Below are positions 15,684 through 22,812 of a stretch of 56,355 nucleotides of DNA, piece by piece. The stretch lies in NCBI GenBank assembly GCA_902470815.1, contig CABRHS010000013.1, positions 1-56,355 of the forward strand. Direction: 5' to 3'. The position numbers and the translations under genes were made by a program. How positions within the stretch are numbered: the first letter of the stretch is position 1; each line of letters begins with the position of its first letter. A model generated the notes under the pieces. It saw nothing but the letters and a program-made list of their open reading frames with translations. It did no database searches and was not told where the DNA came from. Source of the DNA: an uncultured Collinsella sp. GTDB lineage: Bacteria > Actinomycetota > Coriobacteriia > Coriobacteriales > Coriobacteriaceae.

Positions 15684-16532
15684 ATGCTCGTAACCACCAA
15701 GGAGATGCTGCTCGACGCGCAGAAGAACCACTACGCCGTCGGCGCCTTCAACGTCGAGAACCTCGAGTTCGTCATGGCCGTCCTGGCCGCCGCCGAGGAG
15801 ACCAAGTCCCCCGTCATCATGCAGACCACGTCCGGCACCATCAAGAAGACCGGCCTGGATTACTTCTACGGCATGGTCAAGGCCGCCGCTGAGCGCGCCT
15901 CCGTGCCCGTGGCCCTGCACCTCGATCACGGCGATGGCTACGACCGCTGCATGAAGGCCCTTCGCACCGGTTACACCTCCGTCATGATCGACGGCTCCCA
16001 CGAGTCCTTCGAGGATAACATCGCCCTCACCAAGTCCGTCGCCGACGCCGGCGCCTGCATGGGCGTGCCGGTCGAGGCCGAGCTCGGTAAGGTCGGCGGC
16101 AAGGAGGACGACGTCGAGGTCGAGGGCGAGTCCCCCTACACCGACCCGGTCGAGGCCAAGGAGTTCGTCGAGCGCACCGGCTGCACCTCCCTCGCCATCG
16201 GCGTCGGCACTGCTCACGGCGTGTACACCGAGGAGCCCCACATCGACCAGGACGTCGTGAAGGCCATCCGCGCCGCCGTCGACGTGCCGCTGGTCCTGCA
16301 CGGCACCTCCGGTGTGCCGGACGAGCAGGTCGCCGAGGCCGTCAAGAACGGCATCTGCAAGGTGAACTACGCCACCGAGCTGCGTCAGGCCTACACCAAG
16401 GGCTACATGGCTTACATGGCCGAGAACCCCAACAACTTCGACCCCAAGAACCCGGGTCAGGCTGGCATGGCCGAGATCACCAAGATCGTCAAGATCCGCA
16501 TGGAGAACCTCGGTTCCTGCGGTCGCGCCTAA
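15684..16532 (+). CDS. Class II tagatose/fructose-bisphosphate aldolase
   Basis: This 282-residue zinc-dependent aldolase splits tagatose-1,6-bisphosphate (or fructose bisphosphate) into dihydroxyacetone phosphate and glyceraldehyde-3-phosphate. It has the GatY/KbaY-like opening TTKEMLLDAQKNHYAVGAFNVENLE, the metal region VPVALHLDHGDGYDRCMKAL, SVMIDGSHESFEDNI, VEAELGKVGG, GVGTAHGVY and VLHGTSGVPDEQV. Gram-positive lac operons normally use the class I aldolase LacD, which is absent here, so this gene is the probable final step of the pathway. The ATG at 15684 follows GAAGGGAG; longer upstream frames cross the promoter region. A terminator follows. Confidence 0.93.
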   Translation: MLVTTKEMLLDAQKNHYAVGAFNVENLEFVMAVLAAAEETKSPVIMQTTSGTIKKTGLDYFYGMVKAAAERASVPVALHLDHGDGYDRCMKALRTGYTSVMIDGSHESFEDNIALTKSVADAGACMGVPVEAELGKVGGKEDDVEVEGESPYTDPVEAKEFVERTGCTSLAIGVGTAHGVYTEEPHIDQDVVKAIRAAVDVPLVLHGTSGVPDEQVAEAVKNGICKVNYATELRQAYTKGYMAYMAENPNNFDPKNPGQAGMAEITKIVKIRMENLGSCGRA

Positions 16533-16606
16533 GCGATTCGCGACGATCGGGCGCGCATCGGTCGGTCATGCGCTTTGCGCGCCAGCCGACTCGATTTAGA
16601 TCTTCG

Positions 16607-16642
16607 AAAGGGATGTCCCTTAGGGCATCCCTTTTCCTTTTT
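16607..16642 (+). terminator. Intrinsic terminator after the aldolase gene
   Basis: Nine-base arms AAAGGGATG/CATCCCTTT with an extra CCC/GGG pairing inside are followed by TTCCTTTTT. Confidence 0.93.
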
Positions 16643-16656
16643 GAGGGTATGTCGAG

Positions 16657-16802
16657 ACAAAAAATAGGCGATTTTGTAACCAAATTCAGGACGCCCCGAG
16701 TAGACGGCCGCTTGGGACATCAAAACCCTAGTTGGCGAGGATTTGAAAACGCTCTGTACTCGTTGCTTCGGCAAATTGGTTACAAAAACGCCCGATTTTT
16801 GA
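16657..16802. repeat. 140-base intergenic fold-back element
   Basis: Bases 16657-16687 and about 16770-16802 are imperfect inverted copies (about 24 of 31 matching, core TTGTAACCAA/TTGGTTACAA). The 85-base centre has further complementary pieces, GAGTA/TACTC and GGG/CCC, so the whole could fold into one long branched hairpin. It lies between the aldolase terminator and the end of the ROK kinase gene and holds no gene. Confidence 0.7.
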
Positions 16803-16824
16803 CAAACGGTTCCGCGCGAGCCGC

Positions 16825-17748
16825 CTACGCCAGCAGCTTGCGAGCCTCCTGGACGGCGCCGTAGAGGTTGGCGTCGTTGCCGAGCGTCGCCCGGGTGACA
16901 CGGGGCAGCGGCATGGCGTCGAGGGGGCCGGTGTAGGCGCGGCGCTGCTCGGCGACGGCGCGCTCGATCGCCTCGATGAGGGCGTCGTGGCAGCTGATGC
17001 CGCCCGCGATGGCGAAGACGTCGGGATCCAGGATGCACTGCATGTTGAAGAGTCGTCCCGCGAAGACGCCGGCGTAGGCGTCGAGGCCGCGGCGGGCGTC
17101 CTCGTCCCCGCCGTCGATCCACTCGAAGATCGTGCGCCCGTCGACATCGGCATACGCCGGGTCATCCGCGAGGCCCTTCGCCTCGAGGACGAAGCGCCGC
17201 AGGCCCATCCAGCCGCAGACGTCGGAGAAGGTGTTGGGGATGGTGAGCGGCCGCGTGATGTCGTTGCGCATCATGCTGAACTCGCCGGCGAAGCAATGGG
17301 TGCCATGGAGGACGGACCCGTCGATGACGACCCCGCCGCCGATTCCCGTGCCGATGGCGAGCACCACGCCCACGCGCGCGCCCTTGAGCGCGCCGACCGC
17401 GTATTCTCCCATCGCGCACGCCTTGCCGTCGTTGCGCACGGCGACGGGGATGCCGAGCTCTTCGCGCAGGATGCGGCCGATGGGGCATTCATGCATGTAC
17501 GTGAGGGCCCCGCCATGGTAGATGGTGCCGTCGGGGTCGTCCTCGAAGATGAGCCCGGGCGCGCTCACGCCGAGCGCCTGGAACTCCCCGGCATGGGCCC
17601 GTGCGATGTCGACGATCGCCTGAACGACTTCGTCGCTCGAGGAGAACGCGGTGGGGGTGTCCCCGCGGTCGAGTATGGTGAACGTATCGTCGACGAGGGC
17701 CCATTTCACGCTGGTTCCCCCGATGTCCACACCTAGATATGCACCCAT
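16825..17748 (-). CDS. ROK-family sugar kinase
   Basis: This 307-residue protein has the ROK/actin-like phosphate loop at its start (MGAYLGVDIGGTSVKWALVD), the catalytic Asp in VAVRNDGKACAMGEY and the adenosine loop region VLAIGTGIGGGVVIDG. The zinc-binding Cys motif of many ROK members is missing; the region reads HCFAGEFSMM instead, as in zinc-free kinases of the beta-glucoside kinase type. It probably phosphorylates a hexose such as the glucose released by LacG (inference from position). AAAGGAG precedes the ATG. It is the last gene on the minus strand of the lac region and is convergent with the aldolase gene. Confidence 0.88.
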   Translation of the reverse strand: MGAYLGVDIGGTSVKWALVDDTFTILDRGDTPTAFSSSDEVVQAIVDIARAHAGEFQALGVSAPGLIFEDDPDGTIYHGGALTYMHECPIGRILREELGIPVAVRNDGKACAMGEYAVGALKGARVGVVLAIGTGIGGGVVIDGSVLHGTHCFAGEFSMMRNDITRPLTIPNTFSDVCGWMGLRRFVLEAKGLADDPAYADVDGRTIFEWIDGGDEDARRGLDAYAGVFAGRLFNMQCILDPDVFAIAGGISCHDALIEAIERAVAEQRRAYTGPLDAMPLPRVTRATLGNDANLYGAVQEARKLLA

Positions 17749-17927
17749 GGCAAAACTCCTTTCATATAAGCCGGCGCTTCATGTAAGCCGGCGCGCGTCG
17801 GCTCTCGGCGCCTCGGCGTTTGGCTTCCGTGCCCTGCCGTAACCGCAAATGTACACCAAAGAGGCCCCGGGTTGCGGGGCCTCTTTGGCGAGTCGCTGCG
17901 TTGGTGGTGCGCTTGGTCTGCGTGGTG
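17749..17927. other. Spacer with terminator between the small minus-strand ORF and the ROK gene
   Basis: The 179-base spacer holds the ROK ribosome site and a strong hairpin at 17858-17886. The hairpin lies 41 bases past the end of the small minus-strand open frame. Nothing else is recognised. Confidence 0.6.
17858..17886. terminator. Bidirectional-type hairpin terminator
   Basis: Perfect 11-base arms AAAGAGGCCCC/GGGGCCTCTTT surround a 7-base loop, with short T runs at both ends. On the minus strand it follows the small ORF at 17928-18125. Confidence 0.75.
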
Positions 17928-18125
17928 CTACATGGGCGCCATGTTGAGCGCGAAGAGCATCTTGCGGTAGGACCGCTCAAGATTCTCCTGCTGGTCGCTC
18001 GAGCGCGCGGGGGAGGTGGGATCGAGGAGGCCCTTTCTCTGTGTCGGGGGGAAGGAGAAATGGTTCGCACGTTTGAAGGGCGTCCGGGGGGACCGGTCGC
18101 ATATGGCATTGCCAGAAGAATGCAT
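17928..18125 (-). CDS. Possible small protein (65 aa), unknown
   Basis: A 65-codon frame starts MHSSGNAICD and ends in a protein-like helix, SDQQENLERSYRKMLFALNM. It has a strong GAGGAGG ribosome site seven bases before its ATG and a perfect terminator hairpin 41 bases after its stop. I do not recognise the family. The N-terminal half is Arg/Pro-rich and looks less like coding DNA, so it may instead be the decayed remnant of a longer gene, or a chance frame. It stands alone between the ROK gene and the aminotransferase. Confidence 0.4.
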   Translation of the reverse strand: MHSSGNAICDRSPRTPFKRANHFSFPPTQRKGLLDPTSPARSSDQQENLERSYRKMLFALNMAPM

Positions 18126-18518
18126 GCTCGGGCCTCCTCGTCTTCCACCGGGTAAACACTCGGGGCCCCGCTGCGTCGCCCCGGGTGCTGTCATCATTAT
18201 TGCCGGCGGGCGGATTTTTCTAACCATAAGAAAGTCTTACGAGTCTTTGCCTGCTTGATGAAGCGCCTGCGTACGGGTTGTAAATGGACAGTTGTGCTCA
18301 TTGTTTGTCGTTGCTCGCCCTACGCACGCCCGCCCAAATCGACCGTTCACCATGACGCTTCTGTGGCGGGTCTGTTGGGGAAGTGTGAAGAGCCGCAGGT
18401 GGCCAGCGGCGATGACCGGTCAAAACCACGTATACTGTTCCGAGGCGAAGCGGCCCCGCCGCATCGCGACCAAGCCCTTGTGCTCATGTTGTTTTCCGCC
18501 TCCAAGAAAGGGGCCGTT
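18126..18518. other. 393-base spacer upstream of the aminotransferase
   Basis: It contains the ribosome site of the small minus-strand ORF (18131-18140), an AT-rich patch near 18195-18245 suited to promoters, a -10-like TATACT at 18431-18436 for the aminotransferase and its AAAGGGG ribosome site at 18507-18513. No further gene was found. Confidence 0.55.
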
Positions 18519-19805
18519 ATGCAGACGATGTACCAGAAGATGAGCGATGCCGAGCTGGCGGATGCCCTCGTCGACCTCAGGGCCCAGGTCGCGGAGGTCA
18601 AGTCCCGCGGGCTCAAGCTCGATATGGCCCGCGGCAAGCCCTCCCCGGAGCAAGTGGGCATCTCCCGTCCCATGCTCGACCTGCTGAGCTCCACCGCCGA
18701 CCTCACCGACGAGGGCGTGGACTGCTCCAACTACGGATGCTTCGAGGGCATTCCCTCCGCGCGTCGCCTGGCCGGCGAGTTCCTGGGCGTTCCCGCCGAG
18801 CAGACCATCGTGCTCGGCTCCTCGAGCCTCAACATCATGCAGGACGTCATCGTCCACTATTGGGAGAAGGGCATCCCGGGCCACACCCCGTGGCACAAGC
18901 TCGACACCGTCAAGTGGCTGTGCCCCTCGCCCGGTTACGACCGTCACTTCGGTCTCACGGAGGACCTCGGCATCCAGAACATCCCGGTGCGCATGATCGA
19001 GACCGGTCCCGATATGGATGAGGTCGAGCGCCTCGTCGCGTCGGACCCCTCCATCAAGGGCATGTTCTGCGTGCCCAAGTACTCCAACCCCACCGGCGTG
19101 ACCTACTCCGATGAGACGGTCCGCCGCCTCGCCACCATGGAGTGCGCGGCCCCCGATTTCCGCATCGTCTGGGACGATGCCTACGCGGTGCACGATTTCG
19201 GCGAGAAGCCCGAGAAGCTCGCGAACATCTTCGATTACGCTCGCGAGGTGGGCAACGAGGACCGCATCCTGGCCGTGGCCTCCACGTCCAAGATCACGTT
19301 CCCGGGCGCCGGCATCGCGTTCTTCGGCTCGTCGCCCGCGAACGTCGCCGAGGTCGCGCGCACGCTCATGGTCGGTCTGATCTCCGCCAACAAGCTCAAC
19401 CAGCTCATGCACGTGCGCTTCCTGCCCACGCTCGACGCCGTGCGCGCACATATGGAGAAGCACGCGGAGTTCCTGCGCCCGCGCTTCGAGTGCGTGCAGC
19501 GCAAGCTCGAGGAGGGGCTGGGCGGCACCGGGTGCGCCACGTGGACGCATCCGAACGGCGGCTACTTCGTGAGCTTCGACGGTCCCGAGGGCTCCGCCAA
19601 GCGCGTGGGCGCCCTGTGCAAGGACATGGGCGTCACCATGACCCCGGCGGGTGCCACCTGGCCCTATGGCGAGGACCCGCGCGACACGAACATCCGCATC
19701 GCGCCCAGCTACCCGAGCGTCGACGAGCTCTCCGCGGCCCTGGACGTGCTCGTTCTCGCGGTCAAGCTGGTGAGCGCGGAGCTGGCGAGCGAGGAGCGCG
19801 CGTAG
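18519..19805 (+). CDS. Aspartate aminotransferase, actinobacterial MocR-like subgroup
   Basis: This 428-residue PLP enzyme closely resembles the aspartate aminotransferase subgroup known from mycobacteria, which transfers the amino group of aspartate to 2-oxoglutarate. Landmarks are the N-terminal LDMARGKPSPEQ, CSNYGCFEGIPSARRL, PSPGYDRHFGLTEDLGI, VPKYSNPTGVTYSDETVRRLA, the PLP lysine Lys258 in ASTSKITFPGAGIAFFG, and DTNIRIAPSYPS near the C-terminus with the carboxylate-binding Arg. The ATG at 18519 follows AAAGGGG; the longer upstream frame crosses the promoter. The next gene starts immediately after the stop, so the two are coupled. Confidence 0.92.
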   Translation: MQTMYQKMSDAELADALVDLRAQVAEVKSRGLKLDMARGKPSPEQVGISRPMLDLLSSTADLTDEGVDCSNYGCFEGIPSARRLAGEFLGVPAEQTIVLGSSSLNIMQDVIVHYWEKGIPGHTPWHKLDTVKWLCPSPGYDRHFGLTEDLGIQNIPVRMIETGPDMDEVERLVASDPSIKGMFCVPKYSNPTGVTYSDETVRRLATMECAAPDFRIVWDDAYAVHDFGEKPEKLANIFDYAREVGNEDRILAVASTSKITFPGAGIAFFGSSPANVAEVARTLMVGLISANKLNQLMHVRFLPTLDAVRAHMEKHAEFLRPRFECVQRKLEEGLGGTGCATWTHPNGGYFVSFDGPEGSAKRVGALCKDMGVTMTPAGATWPYGEDPRDTNIRIAPSYPSVDELSAALDVLVLAVKLVSAELASEERA

Positions 19806-20675
19806 ATGAGCGAGGCTTTCGACGACTTCTTCGATGACGAGATGGACCTGATGGGCGAGGACGTCACAGGGGGCGTCGACCCCTCGGCGGCCCCGGAGCC
19901 CACCGAGGCCGACGAGCCGGCCCGCGCGGCGGATCCGGCGGAAGCCGAGCCCGCGGTGGGGGAGGCTCCGGTTTCGGCCCAGCCCGCACCGGCCGAGCAC
20001 AAGGATCGCCAGGCCCCGCCGTTCTGGATGGTGCTCGCCATCGCGGGCGTCTCGCTCGTGCTGGGCATCGTGATCGGGTACCTGATGGGAACGTCCGCCA
20101 CGATCGCCGAGCTGGGCTCGGGCGACGGCCAGCCGGCGGCGAGCGCGCCCGCCCCCGAGGATGGCGGTTCCGTCTCCATGCCGGAGGGGCACCCCGACCT
20201 CGATGTCGATGATGAGGGGAACGCGACGGTGTCCGATGGCGCCGATCCGTCCGCGCCCGCGGCGGACGACGCGCTCACGCGGGCGAACAACTTCTTCGAC
20301 ATGGGCATGGCCGCCATGGAGGCCGCGCAGGACGACGCCGCGCGCCAGCAGGCGGCGGGGCTCTTCTCGCAGGCCATCTCGTACTATGACGAGCACCTCA
20401 AGACGGCCCCCTCTCCCGCGGTGGAGGTAGATCGCGCGATCTGCGTGTTCTACTCGGGCGATCACGAGGGCGCCATCGCCGATCTGGAGGACCTGACGGC
20501 GCGCGAGGGGGATTTCGCCCCGGCGTGGGCGAACCTCGGCATGTTCTACGAGTCGCACGGTGATGCCGCGAAGGCGAAAAAGGTCTACCGCACCGCCATC
20601 GACGCGGCCGAGAAGGACGATACATACGGCGTGAAGGACTATGCTCAGCAGCGTCTGGACGCCCTGGGAAAGTAG
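19806..20675 (+). CDS. Single-pass membrane protein with C-terminal TPR repeats
   Basis: This 289-residue protein starts directly after the aminotransferase stop. Residues 1-70 are acidic and Ala/Pro-rich with no fold expected, a single membrane helix spans about 73-95 (PFWMVLAIAGVSLVLGIVIGYLMG), a second acidic linker follows, and residues about 155-289 form tetratricopeptide-like repeats such as AAGLFSQAISYYDEHLK, RAICVFYSGDHEGAIADLEDL and PAWANLGMFYESHGDAAKAKKVYRTAID. It probably serves as an envelope scaffold. The partner is unknown and the aminotransferase context gives no clear clue. Confidence 0.8.
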   Translation: MSEAFDDFFDDEMDLMGEDVTGGVDPSAAPEPTEADEPARAADPAEAEPAVGEAPVSAQPAPAEHKDRQAPPFWMVLAIAGVSLVLGIVIGYLMGTSATIAELGSGDGQPAASAPAPEDGGSVSMPEGHPDLDVDDEGNATVSDGADPSAPAADDALTRANNFFDMGMAAMEAAQDDAARQQAAGLFSQAISYYDEHLKTAPSPAVEVDRAICVFYSGDHEGAIADLEDLTAREGDFAPAWANLGMFYESHGDAAKAKKVYRTAIDAAEKDDTYGVKDYAQQRLDALGK

Positions 20676-20713
20676 GGGGCGGCGGTAAGGCCGCCCTTGG
20701 CGAAAGGTTAACC

Positions 20714-21028
20714 ATGGAACTCACGATCACCACCAACCCCGGTCCCGAGCGCTACGTTGTGGCCGTGACGGGCGAGATCGACATCTCCAACGCCGACAAG
20801 CTGCGCAACGCCATCGACCTGGCGCTCGAGCAGCCGACCGAGCGCGTTGAGCTCGACTTCTCCCAGGTGGCGTACATCGACTCCACCGGCATAGGCGTTC
20901 TGGTCGGCGCCGCCCACCACGCCTCGGAGCGCGGTCGCGGGCTCTCCATCACGGGCGCCCAGCCCAATGTGCTCCGCGTGGCTCAGCTGCTCGGCGTGGA
21001 CAAGGACATCGATATCAGCGCAGCGTAA
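20714..21028 (+). CDS. STAS-domain protein, anti-sigma-factor antagonist type
   Basis: This 104-residue protein is a free-standing STAS domain of the SpoIIAA/RsbV kind. The phosphorylation site is Ser57 in YIDSTGIGVLVGA, preceded by the family's VVAVTGEIDISNADKLRNAI. Such proteins release a sigma factor by binding its anti-sigma kinase when dephosphorylated. No anti-sigma kinase, phosphatase or sigma factor is adjacent, so its partner is elsewhere. AAAGG precedes the ATG. A -10-like TATACT for the following tat genes lies 50 bases downstream. Confidence 0.9.
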   Translation: MELTITTNPGPERYVVAVTGEIDISNADKLRNAIDLALEQPTERVELDFSQVAYIDSTGIGVLVGAAHHASERGRGLSITGAQPNVLRVAQLLGVDKDIDISAA

Positions 21029-21157
21029 GGGTTCGCCGTTCGCCCGCGTTGTGCAAAGCGCGAGGTCGATACGGGGGTATACTTAAACAATTGCCGACAA
21101 ATCTGGGCGCATCCCCATCCGGTGCGCCCAATCTTCGACTGCCCTGGGAGGTCTCCC

Positions 21158-21775
21158 GTGTTTGGAATCGGCTCGACTGAGCTCGTGATCATCCTGGTCT
21201 TCGGCTTCTTGCTGTTCGGACCAGACAAGCTGCCCCAGATGGGCCGCACCATCGGCCGTGCGCTCCGACAGTTCCGCGAGACGCAGGAAAAGCTCACCGC
21301 CGTCGTGCAGACCGAGGTGGTCGACCCCATGGCCGCTGCCGCCAAGAAGCCCGTCGTGGTCGATGACGCCCCGTCCGCTCAGGGCGATGACGATGCCGAC
21401 GCCCCGTCGGCGGCTTCCGAGCCCGTCCGCAAGGAGACCTTCGCCGAGCGCCGCGCCCGCCTGGCCGCGGAGCGCGCGGAGGCGGAGGCGGCCAAGGCGG
21501 CTGCCGAGAGCGAGGCCGCTGCCAAGGCGCCCGCCGCGGATGATGCCGAGGGGGCTTCCTCCGAGTCCGTCGCCGTTCAGGAGCCTGCCGCTACCGAGGA
21601 GCCTGGCGATGTCGCGGCGGCGGAGCCGGTTGCCGAAGAGCCCGTCGCGCTCACCACCGAGGACCTGTACGCGCGCCGCCCGCGCAAGCGCAAGGTCGCT
21701 CAAGACGATACCGTCGAGCCGGAGGCGTCCGCCGACGCCGCGCCCGGCGATTCCCAGAAGGGGGGCGAGCAGTAA
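21158..21775 (+). CDS. tatA: Twin-arginine translocase subunit TatA/TatB family
   Basis: This 205-residue protein has the TatA/B opening FGIGSTELVIILVFGFLLFGPDKLPQM, in which a short membrane helix meets the FGP hinge, then an amphipathic helix (GRTIGRALRQFRETQEKL). A long Ala/Glu-rich tail of about 130 residues with basic ARRPRKRK near the end is unusually large and resembles TatB more than TatA. The start is GTG at 21158 with GGGAGG upstream. Its stop overlaps the tatC start by one base, so the pair form the folded-protein export system. Whether a separate TatA exists elsewhere cannot be told. Confidence 0.87.
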   Translation: MFGIGSTELVIILVFGFLLFGPDKLPQMGRTIGRALRQFRETQEKLTAVVQTEVVDPMAAAAKKPVVVDDAPSAQGDDDADAPSAASEPVRKETFAERRARLAAERAEAEAAKAAAESEAAAKAPAADDAEGASSESVAVQEPAATEEPGDVAAAEPVAEEPVALTTEDLYARRPRKRKVAQDDTVEPEASADAAPGDSQKGGEQ

Positions 21776-22572
21776 TGCCCATCGGACCAGCGCGCATGCC
21801 GCTCATGGACCATCTTGGTGAGCTGCGTCGCCGCCTCACCATCGTCGTGGCGTCGGTCGTGGCCGCCACGGTGTTCATGTACTTCGCGGCCCCTACGCTC
21901 GTGGACATCCTCAAGGACCCCATCAACGGGTCCCTGCTTCCCGGCGAGCAGCTGTCGGTCATGACCTCGCTCGGCGGCTTCTCCATCAAGTTCAACATCG
22001 CGATCAAGGTCGCGCTCGCCATGTGCACGCCCATGATCATCTGGCAGATCCTCGCCTTCTTCCTGCCGGCCCTGCGCCCCAATGAGCGCCGCTGGGTTGT
22101 CCCCACGGTGCTCGTCGCCACGGTGCTGTTCTTCGCCGGCGTCATCTTCTGCTATGCCTTTATCGCCCCCGCCGCGTTCGACTGGCTCCTTGCAGAGACG
22201 CGCACCATCGGCGCCGCCATGCCTCAGCTCGAGGACTTCATCAACACCGAGCTGCTGCTCATGATCGGCTTCGGTGTGTCCTTCGAGCTGCCGCTCATCG
22301 TGTTCTACCTCGCGGTGTTCCACATCGTGCCCTATGCCAGCTTCCGCGCCGCATGGCGCTACGTGTACGTGGTCATGCTCGTGGTCTCTGCGTCCATCAC
22401 GCCCGACGCCTCGCCGGTCACGCTCATCTTCATGTACGCGGTCATGCTCTCGCTCTACGAGGTCTCGCTGCTCGTGACCCGCTTCGTAGTGGTGGCGCGC
22501 GACGGCAAAGCCGGCCTCACCGAGAGCCGCCTTGGCCTGTTCGGCGACGACGAGGATGAGGATGACGAGTAG
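21775..22572 (+). CDS. tatC: Twin-arginine translocase subunit TatC
   Basis: This 265-residue integral membrane protein is the receptor for twin-arginine signal peptides. The opening MPLMDHLGELRRRLTIVV has the conserved HLxELRRR motif with the Glu that contacts the signal, and FFLPALRPNERRWVVP, FFAGVIFCYAFIAPAAFDW, GFGVSFELPLIVFYL and ITPDASPVTLIFMYAVML are family segments across six helices. It ends in an acidic DDEDEDDE tail. The start overlaps the preceding tat gene stop, and a strong terminator follows. Confidence 0.96.
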   Translation: MPIGPARMPLMDHLGELRRRLTIVVASVVAATVFMYFAAPTLVDILKDPINGSLLPGEQLSVMTSLGGFSIKFNIAIKVALAMCTPMIIWQILAFFLPALRPNERRWVVPTVLVATVLFFAGVIFCYAFIAPAAFDWLLAETRTIGAAMPQLEDFINTELLLMIGFGVSFELPLIVFYLAVFHIVPYASFRAAWRYVYVVMLVVSASITPDASPVTLIFMYAVMLSLYEVSLLVTRFVVVARDGKAGLTESRLGLFGDDEDEDDE

Positions 22573-22596
22573 CCGCTGAGCTCGCATCGTCTTTTT

Positions 22597-22625
22597 CGCC
22601 CGGGGTTCGCGCCCCGGGCGTTTTT
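22597..22625 (+). terminator. Intrinsic terminator after tatC
   Basis: Perfect nine-base arms CGCCCGGGG/CCCCGGGCG with a six-base loop are followed by five Ts. Confidence 0.93.
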
Positions 22626-22812
22626 GTGCCGGGCGATCGCGCGATGTTGCGCAGGGGGCATCCGGCCGACGGGGCTCGCCATCGAGGGATGAGCCCTCAA
22701 CATGGGCTTTTAGCGCTTGGGCTAGAAGTCGTGTACACTGACCCACACCATATATAGATACCGTCGACGGCCCATCGGGCGTCGATTCGCGTGTATTACA
22801 AAGGAGCGAGTC

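Noticed and set aside
18294..18487. Half-sites GTGCTCAT at 18294-18301 and 18480-18487
   Set aside because: Only one half of the lac operator is present at each place, and the downstream aminotransferase is unrelated; probably chance.
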